This document shows, one piece after another, positions 18,043 through 26,815 of a stretch of 64,000 bases of DNA. Made by a program: the position numbers and the translations under genes. This DNA is from Psychroflexus sediminis (lineage in GTDB: Bacteria; Bacteroidota; Bacteroidia; Flavobacteriales; Flavobacteriaceae), in contig NZ_FNCW01000003.1 in the NCBI RefSeq assembly GCF_900099815.1, forward strand, positions 117,446 to 181,445. Reading direction: 5' to 3'. The notes under the pieces are model-generated. The model was not told where the DNA came from. It saw only the letters and a list, made by a program, of their open reading frames with translations, and did no database searches. The number at the start of each line of letters is the position of its first letter. The first letter of the stretch is position 1.

Positions 18043-19062
18043 ATGAAAGCTATACATATCAAAAATGACGCAGGCTTATTAACGCTTGCGCTTCGGCTTG
18101 TGGTCGGATGGACTTATTTCTCGGCCCTTTGGCGACGAACGATTTTAGCCGATAAACTCGATCCGGAACAGGCGGGCTACATCGGTGAAAAATTCAATCA
18201 TTTTCTGCCCAATGCTTTGGGTATCAAACCTATCATTCAGTACCTGGTAGAACATCCGGATGTGCTGTGGATCAATATGGTCATCTTCACTGTAATAGAG
18301 GGTATTGTAGGCCTGTTTATTATGTTTGGACTCTTTACACGCCTGATGAGTATAGGTGTATTTGGTCTGGCGATGGGCATCCTGCTGGGCTCAGGCTGGA
18401 TCGGTACAACCTGCCTGGATGAATGGCAAATCGGGGTGCTTGGAATTGCTACCGGCTTTGTTTTGTTCTTAACGGGGAGTGGTAAATATTCCCTGGACAA
18501 CTATCTGATGAAAAACAACTTCAGTCTGACCAAGACAAAGGGCTTTGCCTGGTTAGGTTCCGGTGTTCTGCCTATTCGAGAGCGTGTTTTCCCAAAAGTA
18601 GTGTTGCTAGGATCGCTTTTGATCCTTGGGATGACGCTGATGACGAATCAGGTGTTTCACGGCGGTTTATGGGGAACTTTACACAACAAATCGGTGAAGC
18701 CAAAACTTGAAATTACGGAGACGATGATGAGCCACGAAGCCATAAGTTTTGATGTCTTTAGGACTGAAGGCGTAGACGTTTACGGGGCCTGGATCATCGG
18801 CATAGAAGTATTCGATGCGCAACAGCAAAGCGTTTTAAGCTATACTCAAACGGATTTAGCTACAATGGGAGACGACTGGATCTCCAATTATTATGTGGCC
18901 AAAGTCAAACCCGGCGCCCATAGTTTGGTGGTGCCGCTGGGAGCCAAAGCCAGGCTGTCCTTAAGCGATCCAGTATTGCGGGACTTACCCACAGGAAATT
19001 ACACCCTGAGGATCACAGACATAAGCGGGGCTTCCTGGGAACAGGAGGTAAGTAAACTATAA
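18043..19062 (+). CDS. DoxD-DoxA fusion (thiosulfate:quinone oxidoreductase-type)
   Basis: A 339-residue protein. Residues ~1-165 are a DoxD membrane domain (LRLVVGWTYFSALWRRTILADKLDPEQ; FTVIEGIVGLFIMFGLFTRLM; GTTCLDEWQIGVLGIATGFVLFLTGSG). After another helix, residues ~225-339 form a soluble DoxA-like beta domain (LEITETMMSHEAISFDVFRTEGVDVYGAWIIGIEVFD). In Acidianus, DoxD and DoxA are the two subunits of a thiosulfate:quinone oxidoreductase; here they are fused. The likely role is oxidation of thiosulfate, or another reduced sulfur compound, to the quinone pool. It is last in the operon and followed by a terminator. Confidence 0.87.
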   Translation: MKAIHIKNDAGLLTLALRLVVGWTYFSALWRRTILADKLDPEQAGYIGEKFNHFLPNALGIKPIIQYLVEHPDVLWINMVIFTVIEGIVGLFIMFGLFTRLMSIGVFGLAMGILLGSGWIGTTCLDEWQIGVLGIATGFVLFLTGSGKYSLDNYLMKNNFSLTKTKGFAWLGSGVLPIRERVFPKVVLLGSLLILGMTLMTNQVFHGGLWGTLHNKSVKPKLEITETMMSHEAISFDVFRTEGVDVYGAWIIGIEVFDAQQQSVLSYTQTDLATMGDDWISNYYVAKVKPGAHSLVVPLGAKARLSLSDPVLRDLPTGNYTLRITDISGASWEQEVSKL

Positions 19063-19081
19063 AGCTTTGACCCTGTAAAAA

Positions 19082-19121
19082 AAAAGTCTCAATGCCGAGC
19101 TGATCCGGTATTGGGACTTTT
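19082..19121 (+). terminator. Terminator after the DoxD-DoxA gene
   Basis: A 16-bp stem (19082-19097 with 19106-19121) contains two G-U pairs, an 8-nt loop and a T-rich 3' side. Confidence 0.85.
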
Positions 19122-19139
19122 TGGGTTTGAGGTGTTTGC

Positions 19140-19480
19140 GTATGTATAGAAATGACGGTGTTTGTGGCTTCGGCCTGACTCAGCCACCCAGCACTTTCAG
19201 AGTCTGATAGTTTTATGATCGTCTTCGTCTTAGTTTAAGTCTTCGTCTACGTTTTTTATCAAAAATCAAACATCCTCAATCCATAACCTCCAAGCCTCCA
19301 ACTTACTTCCTTGCTCTATGTTCTTTTCTCTATTTTCATAAACCAAAAAACAGCAACCGGAAATCAGCAACCGGAAATCAGCATTCAAAAATCCCCACTC
19401 ACTACTACCCTCTACCAGTCTCCACGCTACAGGAAAAAACGGTATTTCTCCGTTTGACAGGCCAGGGAAGAAGCTTGTTG
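19140..19480. repeat. Short-word intergenic repeat region
   Basis: No gene. It contains CTTCGTCTTAG/CTTCGTCTACG words, AATC-rich words (AGCAACCGGAAATC twice in direct repeat near 19351-19380) and the CTATGTTCTTTTCTCT word that recurs at 44121, 51150 and 59280. Confidence 0.6.
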
Positions 19481-19505
19481 AAGATGTTTAGACCTGCTTA
19501 GCTTT

Positions 19506-19706
19506 CTAAGACGAGGCTTCGTAAATAAAAATCTCCTCAATATCCATTTTAAAAAAACGGGCAAGTTTTATGGCCAATATCAAACTCGGGTCAAACTTTT
19601 CCTTTTCTATGGCATTGATGGTTTGCCGGGAGACTTCTACGGCTTTGGCCAGCTGTTCCTGGGTAAGGTCATTTTGTGCACGTAAAACCTTGAGTGTGTT
19701 TTTCAT
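19506..19706 (-). CDS. XRE-family helix-turn-helix regulator
   Basis: A 66-residue cytoplasmic DNA-binding protein that is essentially a single HTH_3 domain (LRAQNDLTQEQLAKAVEVSRQTINAIEKEKFDPSLILAIKLARFF), ending MDIEEIFIYEASS. This is the YozG/Cro-like short regulator type that commonly accompanies a small membrane protein. The ATG overlaps the end of the upstream membrane-protein gene by 4 bp (19703-19706), so it is cotranslated with it. A pair of perfect TGTAAA-N6-TTTACA operators lies over the operon promoter, which suggests autoregulation. Confidence 0.93.
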   Translation of the reverse strand: MKNTLKVLRAQNDLTQEQLAKAVEVSRQTINAIEKEKFDPSLILAIKLARFFKMDIEEIFIYEASS

Positions 19707-20092
19707 GCATATCTGTTTCTGTTGATCAATAAAGTAACAAAGTAGGTAACCCCAATAAATCCTACCAGAAAGCCTATTTCTGCATCCATAGGAATAAGGT
19801 TGGTTGTATCCAGGGCAGAGTAGGTAATTCCCACAATGACACTCAGTCCCAGAGTGATGCCGAGCGCCTCGAGCTGAATCTTGCGCTGCAATTCGTCCAT
19901 GCTGTTGAACAAATCCCGATTGGCAATAATCATGGCAATGCCGTTGACGAGGTTTAAGCCTACAAAGAGGATAGTAAGCAACCGGTGATCATCCCAAATG
20001 TACTTGGGTCCAAAGGTGGCCAGGGCAAGCGTAGCTACCCAGGACCAGGTCCATCCCGCTAAGTTTAAAATTTTTTTCCTGCGATTTTCCAT
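19703..20092 (-). CDS. Four-helix membrane protein paired with XRE regulator
   Basis: A 129-residue protein with four predicted membrane segments (WTWSWVATLALATFG; LLTILFVGLNLVNGIAMIIA; LEALGITLGLSVIVGITYSAL; IGFLVGFIGVTYFVTLLIN). Between helices 2 and 3 it carries the charged DELQRKIQLEA motif that is characteristic of small membrane proteins encoded with XRE regulators in many phyla. Function is unknown. It is the first gene of a two-gene operon whose promoter region has the double operator at 20121-20178. Confidence 0.8.
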   Translation of the reverse strand: MENRRKKILNLAGWTWSWVATLALATFGPKYIWDDHRLLTILFVGLNLVNGIAMIIANRDLFNSMDELQRKIQLEALGITLGLSVIVGITYSALDTTNLIPMDAEIGFLVGFIGVTYFVTLLINRNRYA

Positions 20093-20120
20093 TTTAAAAA
20101 GTCATTAAGATTATACATTA

Positions 20121-20178
20121 TGTAAATAAGACTTTACAAAAATATATCAATAATTTGAAATGTAAAGTTTATTTTACA
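20121..20178 (-). promoter_or_regulatory. Double operator TGTAAA-N6-TTTACA overlapping a -7 box
   Basis: Two perfect copies of TGTAAA-N6-TTTACA lie at 20121-20138 and 20161-20178, exactly 40 bp apart. On the minus strand a TATTTTTG box (20137-20144), matching TAnnTTTG, abuts the first copy. This geometry predicts repression or autoregulation by the XRE protein encoded downstream. Confidence 0.75.
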
Positions 20179-20301
20179 TTAATTTTTAAATTAAAACCAA
20201 AATGACTGGTTTTACTACATTTTCATCCGATGGGGTACTTGATACAGGACCGATTTAAGAGATAAATCGGGTAATTTCCAAAGATTAACGACTACAAATT
20301 T

Positions 20302-20985
20302 TCATTTTTTAGGCAAATTTTTCAAAATATCATCTACAGAGGCTCGCTGATTATAATCCGGATTGAAGTGTTTATACACGATTTCACCCTGGGTATTGAG
20401 GATATAGGTAGCCGGTACGGGTAGAATGGCCTTTTGGCTTGTATTCGTTTCGCTTATTGAGGCTTTTAGATTTGTTTTGATCATGTCCTGATATTCCTCA
20501 GTGACTTTAAAAAGCACATCAAAAGCCTGCATAACAGACCCGTCCGTATCGGACACCACCGTAACATTCAAACCCGTTTCCTTTTTTGTGGTTTCTATGT
20601 TTTCATAAGTTTCCGGTGTTACGGCCAGAAGACTGGCTCCTGTTGCTTTAAGCTCATCGCTCCGTTCCGAAAATTCAGATAAATAGCGATTACAGGACGG
20701 ACACCAGTAGCCTCTGTAAAAAATAATGACCAAAGGCTGGTCTTTATATAGCGAAGCCAGGCTCACCTGCTCTCCCGCAGAGGTGGTCATTTGGAGCTCT
20801 GGGGCTTTATCCCCTGTTTCCAGACCTTTAGGCTGATTCGTATCGCTTATGCCAAATTGCTTAAGAGACCGGGGTTGTGTTACTAAAGGATTTGTTTTTA
20901 CTTCCTCAGATGAATCCTGAACGCTGTTTTGTTTACAGGCACTCAGGCACAGCAGAAGAGACAGAAAAAATAAAGGTGTTTTCAT
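20302..20985 (-). CDS. Peroxiredoxin-like (AhpC/TSA) lipoprotein
   Basis: An exported thiol-redox protein. The likely start is the ATG at 20985, giving MKTPLFFLSLLLCLSACKQN with a lipobox ending in Cys 17; the ATG at 21012 would place nine polar residues before the signal. The thioredoxin fold begins at GDKAPELQMTTSAGEQVSLASL and has the active-site loop FYRGYWCPSCNRYLSE with CxxC, then VSDTDGSVMQAFDV and the cis-Pro region LPVPATYILN. This is the PRX_like2 type, which could act as a periplasmic peroxiredoxin or thiol reductase anchored by lipid. It is an apparently monocistronic gene. Confidence 0.88.
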   Translation of the reverse strand: MKTPLFFLSLLLCLSACKQNSVQDSSEEVKTNPLVTQPRSLKQFGISDTNQPKGLETGDKAPELQMTTSAGEQVSLASLYKDQPLVIIFYRGYWCPSCNRYLSEFSERSDELKATGASLLAVTPETYENIETTKKETGLNVTVVSDTDGSVMQAFDVLFKVTEEYQDMIKTNLKASISETNTSQKAILPVPATYILNTQGEIVYKHFNPDYNQRASVDDILKNLPKK

Positions 20986-21288
20986 GAGTTGAGGTTTATT
21001 AGATAAGCTCAAAGGTTTAGGCCATGCAAAGTACTAAATTCAACAGGACTTTTTTGTTAAACGAGAAAAGGGACAGGCCTGCCTCAATCAAAATGGATTC
21101 TGATGAGTTCTACGCGCAGAAAGCAGTCGCAAAGCTTTTAAAAGGCACAGACTTTTAGTGAGGTCGCAAAGTCAGGACGTCCTTTTAAGCCGTCAACAGG
21201 ATGAAGCTAAGGGCCTTAGAGATTTTAATTCAACTCCTGTATTAAACCTGCCTGACAGCATCACGCAGGCCCGTTCAGAAGAAAAAAA

Positions 21289-22203
21289 TCAGATGTATTG
21301 TTTGAGTTGATCAAGTCGTTTCCTGAAGTTGACCTGGGTGATGAGCAGGCCAATAAGGATGACGGCGAGGCCTAACAGGTCCCAGACTAAGATCGCATCC
21401 CCAAACATAAGCCAGGCCATGAGCATGGTGACCGGCGGACCGAGATAAAACAAACTCGCTACTTTTGTGGCACTCATCCGCTCAATGAGCTTCCACATGA
21501 GCAGGTAGGCCAGGAGGGAGACTCCTGCGATAAGCCAGGTGAGGGTGAGTATAAACTCAGGAGTCCACCGGGTTTCTAAATTTTCGACCACCACTGCCGG
21601 AAGGAGTAAAACGCCTGTGGTCCCCAGGCATTGGTAAAAGAGGGATAAGGCCATAGGTAATTTAGTTATGCTGCTGTTCAGTTCCCTGTGGCGCCGGTAT
21701 AAACTGGCTATGGTCATGGCAATGACAGCGCCAAACGGAAGGAAATAGGCCCAAAACGCAGAGGAGTTTTCCATGTCGATTCTATACGCGACACTTAAAA
21801 CGACACCCAAAAAACCAATACCCAGACCCAGCCACTGCCGGGTGGAGGTATGTTCTCCCGTCACCCAGCCCGATAAAGCACCCGTGGCCAGGGGCTGCAA
21901 GGCAATGATGAGGGCCACGATTCCTGCAGGCACAGCCTTTGCGATGGCAAGCAGTGCACAGGACAGCCAGACGCCATGAGCCAAAATCCCGACCAGAAAG
22001 CTGGGTTTGGCCTGTTTCCATCCTATCCATTTCAAACGTCCTCTAAAACTCAAAAACAGACCCAGAAGCAGTGTTAAGCCCAGATAACGCCAGAACAGCT
22101 GGGTAAATGGGTCAGCATAGCGCAGGCCATACTCAGCCCCTACGAACCCGGAATTCCAAAAGAGCACAAATCCCAGTACCAGTAAAAGAGTTTTTTTAGT
22201 CAT
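21289..22203 (-). CDS. EamA/DMT-family transporter
   Basis: An inner-membrane transporter of the drug/metabolite superfamily with two EamA repeats and ten predicted helices over 304 residues. The start at ATG 22203 (MTKKTLLLVLGFVLFWNSGFVGAEYGLRYADP) is preferred over an in-frame ATG at 22299, which would add 32 non-hydrophobic residues. Repeat 1 has GLRYADPFTQLFWRYLGL and ALQPLATGALSGWVTGE; repeat 2 has VASLFYLGPPVTMLMAWLMFGD. The substrate is unknown. The upstream spacer is a repeat region. Confidence 0.88.
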   Translation of the reverse strand: MTKKTLLLVLGFVLFWNSGFVGAEYGLRYADPFTQLFWRYLGLTLLLGLFLSFRGRLKWIGWKQAKPSFLVGILAHGVWLSCALLAIAKAVPAGIVALIIALQPLATGALSGWVTGEHTSTRQWLGLGIGFLGVVLSVAYRIDMENSSAFWAYFLPFGAVIAMTIASLYRRHRELNSSITKLPMALSLFYQCLGTTGVLLLPAVVVENLETRWTPEFILTLTWLIAGVSLLAYLLMWKLIERMSATKVASLFYLGPPVTMLMAWLMFGDAILVWDLLGLAVILIGLLITQVNFRKRLDQLKQYI

Positions 22204-22279
22204 CAGACTATGATACAATAGGTTGCAAGTTAAAAAGAATCTGTGTACCAGTCCGGATTGCACTCCAGATTTACATTCA

Positions 22280-22640
22280 TCAGCCTTTGTCAAAGTCAAG
22301 GGTGAACGGTGAAGAGTGAACAGAAGAATCAGGAGTCACGAAACAGGACTTGGTTTCGATACGTCTTACACTTGCCTGCATTCTTCGGCAGGCAGTTACC
22401 CCGACTGTTATCGTCATCGTCTTCGTCTAAGTCTTTATCAAAAATCAGCAATCAGCAATCAAAAACCCCCAATCTCCAATCCCTACTCACTCACCACTAC
22501 CCACTCACCACTCCTATCTCCAGTCTTCCCTTACTTCGACTTGGCTCAGTACAGGCTTGGGAAGAAGCTGTTGAAGGTGTTTTGACTTACATCCGGTTCC
22601 CTGATTCTTTACTTCGCGACGACAAAGTTTCCAAGCTCAA
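22280..22640. repeat. Composite intergenic repeat region
   Basis: Gene-free. Ordered modules: a CAGCCTTTGTCAAAGTCAAG word, a GTGAA/AGAAGAATCAGGAGTCACG word run, TTGGTTTCGATAC, a GTCATCGTCTTCG microsatellite-like part, then AATCAGCAATC/CCCCAATCTCC words and TTCGACTTGGCTCAGTACAGG. The same order recurs at 42660-43040, 43845-44170 and 50180-50455. Confidence 0.65.
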
Positions 22641-22649
22641 CAGGACTTT

Positions 22650-24170
22650 TTAAGGTTTGTATTCCTGAGTAAGAATAGCCATGATGCTTATAATTCCATC
22701 CCGGTAATGCCCAATTCGTATGTTTTCATTTGGGCTATGCTGATTATTGTCATTATTGACCACCGGAACGGTAACTGCAGGGACATTCAGCGTACTTACA
22801 AATGGTGAAATAGGAATAGAACCCCCGGATGTCGGGATAATGACCGGGGAAGTATTGAAGGCACGCTCCAAGGCAGAGGTGAGCCATTCCCCAACGGGGG
22901 AATCGATATCGGTTTTGAAAGCATCGTAATTGAATTCATGGTTCATCTGTACGATTTTATCCATACTGAGTCTTTGCTCATCGTTGGGTGGACTGCTTAA
23001 CACCGTATAGCCCTGCTGTTCGATATGAGATTGAATGCGTTCTATAAGTTTTGCAGGCTGAGAAGATTTCACCAGTCTGATGTCCAGTTCCGCAACAGCC
23101 TTATCGGGTACAATAGTGCGGGCTTCGTCACCCACCCAGCCCGATTTTAGGCCTCTAATGTTAAGCGATGGATACTGAATGGAAGCCTGTAGGAAACCTG
23201 CCACGCTATCGCGGGTGATGTAGCCAAGATCCTTTTTGAGCTGCACTTCATTGTCCGGCACGTTTTTGAGAGCGGCCATTTCGGCTGCTGAAATCGCCAC
23301 ACCCTCGTAATAGCCCGGAATGGCTACGCGTCCGTCTTCGGTGTAAAAACTAGCTAAAAGCTGAGATAACTGGCGAGCCGGGTTGGTAATGTAGTTGCCG
23401 TAATGACCGCTATGCTGAGAGCCTTTAGGGCCATAAGTGGTTAGCGTGAGCGTTTGAATACCCCGGGCTCCAAAGGATAAGGTCGGCCGATTGGTAGAAT
23501 GCTGCGGGCCATCCAGGATGACCAGCATATCTGCAGCCAATTTCTCTTTATGCACCTTAACCGCTGCAGGTAAGTTGGGTGAGCCGAGTTCTTCTTCAAA
23601 ATCGATGATGACTTTAAGATTGACTTTCGGAGTGATATCCGCCTGGTCCATAAGATCTATGGCTGACCACAGCATGGCAATGGGCCCTTTATCATCGGAG
23701 GTAGACCGGCCGTAGATTCGCCAGTCTGGATTTATAGAGTTTTGTAAAGCCGACCAGGGAAGGATTTCCCATTCGCCAAGAGCGGTTTGTTGTTTGAGAA
23801 CCGGCTCATAGGGATTGGGCTGATTCCAGCGCTCAGGCTCCACCGGCTGACCATCGGCATGGGCGTAGAGGAGGAGGGTCGGCAAATCGTTTTGGGTGAA
23901 ACGTTCGGCAAGAAGCAAAGGTGTCGCTTCTGTTTCCAGAACCCGGGTCTTAAATCCGCGAGTTTCAAACGCAGTCTGTGCATAATTCAGATTGGCCTGC
24001 ACCTGCTGTTCAACAAGGCCGTTGTTTGGTATGCTGAGCCAGTCTTTCAGCAATTCTATCTTGTTCTGTAAAGCCTGATCGGCCAGTTTTTCAAGTCGGT
24101 CCTGATCCGGAGTCTGGGAAAAACCTGTACAACAGATCAGTAAACCTAAGGTAAGTGTAATGGATTTCAT
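22650..24170 (-). CDS. Secreted M20-family dipeptidase/deacylase
   Basis: A metallopeptidase of 506 residues with a signal peptide (MKSITLTLGLLICCTGFSQ). M20 metal ligands are visible: His in LLYAHADGQPVEP, the bridging Asp in IYGRSTSDDKGPIAML, the general-base/ligand Glu pair in IIDFEEELGSPNL, an Asp in MLVILDGPQHS and the C-terminal His in DNNQHSPNENIRIGHY. The architecture matches the dipeptidase M20/CNDP type with an inserted dimerisation domain. It is predicted to hydrolyse dipeptides or related amides in the periplasm. The gene is alone in its transcription unit, flanked by repeat regions. Confidence 0.9.
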   Translation of the reverse strand: MKSITLTLGLLICCTGFSQTPDQDRLEKLADQALQNKIELLKDWLSIPNNGLVEQQVQANLNYAQTAFETRGFKTRVLETEATPLLLAERFTQNDLPTLLLYAHADGQPVEPERWNQPNPYEPVLKQQTALGEWEILPWSALQNSINPDWRIYGRSTSDDKGPIAMLWSAIDLMDQADITPKVNLKVIIDFEEELGSPNLPAAVKVHKEKLAADMLVILDGPQHSTNRPTLSFGARGIQTLTLTTYGPKGSQHSGHYGNYITNPARQLSQLLASFYTEDGRVAIPGYYEGVAISAAEMAALKNVPDNEVQLKKDLGYITRDSVAGFLQASIQYPSLNIRGLKSGWVGDEARTIVPDKAVAELDIRLVKSSQPAKLIERIQSHIEQQGYTVLSSPPNDEQRLSMDKIVQMNHEFNYDAFKTDIDSPVGEWLTSALERAFNTSPVIIPTSGGSIPISPFVSTLNVPAVTVPVVNNDNNQHSPNENIRIGHYRDGIISIMAILTQEYKP

Positions 24171-24229
24171 GGAGGCTGATTTTCAAATAAAGATACACGT
24201 TTTCTTCAATTAGAAAATGGCTTTGTTTT

Positions 24230-24430
24230 AAATACATCAGTTATTGGCGAGGACTCCGGCTTAGACAAAGGCTTTTTTGTAGGGTGAGGGGAATGCTTAA
24301 GGTTAACACCTGCCTGCCTACCTGCGTTTCTCTTGGAAGGCAGGCAGGCTCAGCTACCAGCCTTTGTCAAAAGTCAAGGGTGAAGGTTGAAGGTTGAATA
24401 GAAGAATCAAGAGACAGGAACCACGACTAT
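24230..24430. repeat. Repeat words leading into the KRFALRGG element
   Basis: Holds a CCTGCCTGCC/GGCAGGCAGG hairpin region (24309-24350) and the CAGCCTTTGTCAAAAGTCAAG word with a tandem GTGAAGGTTGAAGGTTGAA, as at other repeat spacers. No gene. Confidence 0.6.
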
Positions 24431-24710
24431 TCTAGAACTCAATTATACAAAATCTCGATAAAATTAAAGTTTTCATTCTTTTTTGCATCGCCCAAAAAAG
24501 AACCAAAAAACGCTAGGCTTATTTTTATGTCTTTTAAAACTACAAAAGCGGCTCCTCCACGCAAAGCAAACCGTTTCACTAGTGCTTTGCTCCTCATCCT
24601 AGCTTCACCACTTTCTTGTTTTATTACATCCATAAAAAGTAGGCCATCATTGAAATTCTAACTTCAAATTATATATTCTTTTTAGTTCATCGCCAGTCTT
24701 TGTCAAGGGT
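24430..24710 (-). repeat. KRFALRGG repeat element, copy A
   Basis: About 250 bp nearly identical to copies at 26535-26815 and 47065-47335. On the minus strand it is open for 64 codons (containing ALVKRFALRGG and DIKISLAFF), but base differences between copies A and C mostly change the amino acid, so it is not a maintained protein. A GCAAAGC/GCTTTGC inverted repeat (24561-24567 with 24584-24590) surrounds AAACCGTTT. Short TTTGTCAA words bracket the copy on both sides. Confidence 0.75.
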
Positions 24711-24910
24711 CGACAGTGAACGGCGAGCAGAAGAAGCAGGGTGTCAGGAAACAGGAAACACGAAACACGACAGGCGAGTAGTGAGTAAAAATAGAGAAAA
24801 GAACAGGGAACATAGAGAAACGACAAATTAGCAACTAAAAACGAATCAGGGAACAAGAAACAGGAGCCAGAAAACAGGACTTAAGGTAAAAAAAGAGGAA
24901 TGCCATTAAA
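24711..24910. repeat. Short-word repeat region
   Basis: No credible gene. It consists of degenerate words such as ACACGACAGGCGAGTAGTGAG, AAATAGAGAAAAGAACAGG and GAAACGACAAATTAGCAAC, which recur in the same order at 26870-26990 and as the reverse complement at 46560-46640 and 59220-59420. Confidence 0.6.
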
Positions 24911-24949
24911 ACTTTTATACCTATTTTTATCTGATTCAAAATCAATTTT

Positions 24950-26482
24950 ATGAAAACCCTGGTCCTTTGTTTTCTACTCCTTTTAGGAGCTGTAGTTTCT
25001 GCGCAACAGCAAACCTCCGAAATGAGCTTTGCGATATCGGTTTCCGAAGAAGTGAAAGCCGTTTTCCAGCCTGAGGGTCGCTTGTTTATCTACGTTTCTG
25101 AAGCTGAAGAGCCTGCACCCAGATTTTCTTCGGTTTTTGGTGGGGGACAGAGTTTTGCTAAAAACATTCAAGGATGGGACAGCAGTCAGGTGCTTAACTT
25201 AGAGGGAAACGATGAGCTGATCACCACAGCAGACTGGGATTTTAATTCTGTACCTGAAGGGGACTATTTCGTTCAGGTGCTTTGGAAGCAAAATGACGAA
25301 TCGCGAAGCAATACGCCACATAATTTGTACAGTAAACCTGTATTTATTCAGTTGCAAGACAACCAAAACGTGGATATTGCCTTATCTGAAATCATCCCTG
25401 AACGCAGCCTCGTCAGTCATGATTTAGTGAAGTTTTTCACCTTCGAAAGTGAAGTGCTTTCCAAGTGGTGGGATAAATCTGTTTCTTTAAAAGCCTCTGT
25501 ATTGTTACCTTCGGGATATACCGGGAATCCCGATCAAAAATTTCCTGTGCGTTACAATATTGGAGGCTACGGATCGCGCTACACCCGCGTTAATGCTTTA
25601 GCAGAGGATTCTGAATTTATGGACTGGTGGACAGGTCCTGAAGCTCCACAAATCATTACGGTATTTTTAGATGGCGAGGGGCCTTTTGGCGATCCCTATC
25701 AGCTGGATTCTGAAAACAGCGGTCCTTATGGAGAAGCTTTGATCTCCGAATTGATTCCTCGCGTTGAAAAGGAATTCCGAATATCAGGCACGGCTAAAAC
25801 CCGGTTTTTAGATGGTTGTTCCACAGGCGGATGGGTTTCCCTGGCTCTGCAATTGTTTTACCCGGAACAGTTTAATGGCTGCTGGTCTTACAGTCCGGAT
25901 CCTGTAAGTTTCCGGCATATGCAGCTGGTGAATATTTATCAGGATGACAATGCCTTCTACAACGCTGCAGATTACCTGATTCCAAGCATGAGAGATGTCT
26001 ATGGAAATCCCAGGTTTTCAATCCAACAGGAAATCACCGATGAAAATGTCCAGGGCTATTCCAATACCTATACGACTTCCGGCGGCCAGTGGGGCGGATG
26101 GAATGCGCTCTATAGCCCCAAAGACGAAGATGGCTTGCCACAACCGCTTTTTGACCATGAGACCGGAGTTATAGATTCTACTGTTGCGGCCCATTGGGAG
26201 AATTACGACTTACTGAAATACACCCGGGCTAACTGGCCGAGTCTGGGTCCGAAAATTCAGGATAAGATTTACATCTGGATGGGTGATATGGATAATTTCT
26301 ACCTCAATAACGCGATGCGTTTGTTTGAGGCCTATTTAAGTGAAACGGCAGCTCCTGAATCCAACGCCGAAATTGTCTTTTCTCCCATGAAAGGCCACTG
26401 TACGGAGTACTCGCATCGAAAGGTTTTGGAACAAATTCAAAAAAGACTGCTTGCACTGGAGGCGGTGGAAACAGAGAAATGA
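24950..26482 (+). CDS. Secreted esterase (Esterase D/PF00756-like alpha/beta hydrolase)
   Basis: A 510-residue protein with a signal peptide (MKTLVLCFLLLLGAVVSAQQ). Residues ~20-160 form a beta-rich N-terminal domain. The alpha/beta-hydrolase core follows (VLLPSGYTGNPDQKFPVRYNIGGYGSRY), with the nucleophile elbow FLDGCSTGGWVSLAL (Ser in GCSTG) and a C-terminal His in MKGHCTEYSH. This matches the putative esterase family PF00756. The substrate is unknown; related proteins cleave feruloyl, siderophore or acyl esters. No operon partners; the gene stands between two repeat spacers. Confidence 0.82.
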   Translation: MKTLVLCFLLLLGAVVSAQQQTSEMSFAISVSEEVKAVFQPEGRLFIYVSEAEEPAPRFSSVFGGGQSFAKNIQGWDSSQVLNLEGNDELITTADWDFNSVPEGDYFVQVLWKQNDESRSNTPHNLYSKPVFIQLQDNQNVDIALSEIIPERSLVSHDLVKFFTFESEVLSKWWDKSVSLKASVLLPSGYTGNPDQKFPVRYNIGGYGSRYTRVNALAEDSEFMDWWTGPEAPQIITVFLDGEGPFGDPYQLDSENSGPYGEALISELIPRVEKEFRISGTAKTRFLDGCSTGGWVSLALQLFYPEQFNGCWSYSPDPVSFRHMQLVNIYQDDNAFYNAADYLIPSMRDVYGNPRFSIQQEITDENVQGYSNTYTTSGGQWGGWNALYSPKDEDGLPQPLFDHETGVIDSTVAAHWENYDLLKYTRANWPSLGPKIQDKIYIWMGDMDNFYLNNAMRLFEAYLSETAAPESNAEIVFSPMKGHCTEYSHRKVLEQIQKRLLALEAVETEK

Positions 26483-26534
26483 TGGTGGCTACGATACATT
26501 CCAACCAGAGCGTTGGATACTACATTTGAATATT

Positions 26535-26815
26535 TCTAGATTATTGAGCTTTAAATAGAATGTACTCGTTTAAATTGAAGTTCTCATTCTTTTTTGCATT
26601 GACCAAAAAAGAATCAAAAAAGTCTAGGCTTATTTTTATGTCTTTTAAAACTACAAAAGCGGCTCCTCCACGCAAAGCAAACCGTTTCACTAGTGCTTTG
26701 CTCCTCATCCTAGCTTCACCACTTTCTTGTTTTAATCATTCCATAAAAAATAGGCCATTATTGAAATTCTAATTTGAAATTATATATTCTCTTTAATTTT
26801 ATCACCGGCTTTTGT
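26535..26815. repeat. KRFALRGG repeat element, copy B
   Basis: The second copy of the dispersed element, most conserved at 26585-26755. It has the same GCAAAGC-AAACCGTTT-GCTTTGC inverted core and the same 3' TTGAAATTCTAA and TATATATTCT tail. It follows the esterase gene by about 50 bp. Confidence 0.75.

Noticed and set aside
24439..24633. ORF with KRFALRGG on the minus strand (also 47062-47268) as a protein gene
   Set aside because: Substitutions between copies are almost all amino-acid-changing and the element lies only in spacers; better described as a dispersed repeat.
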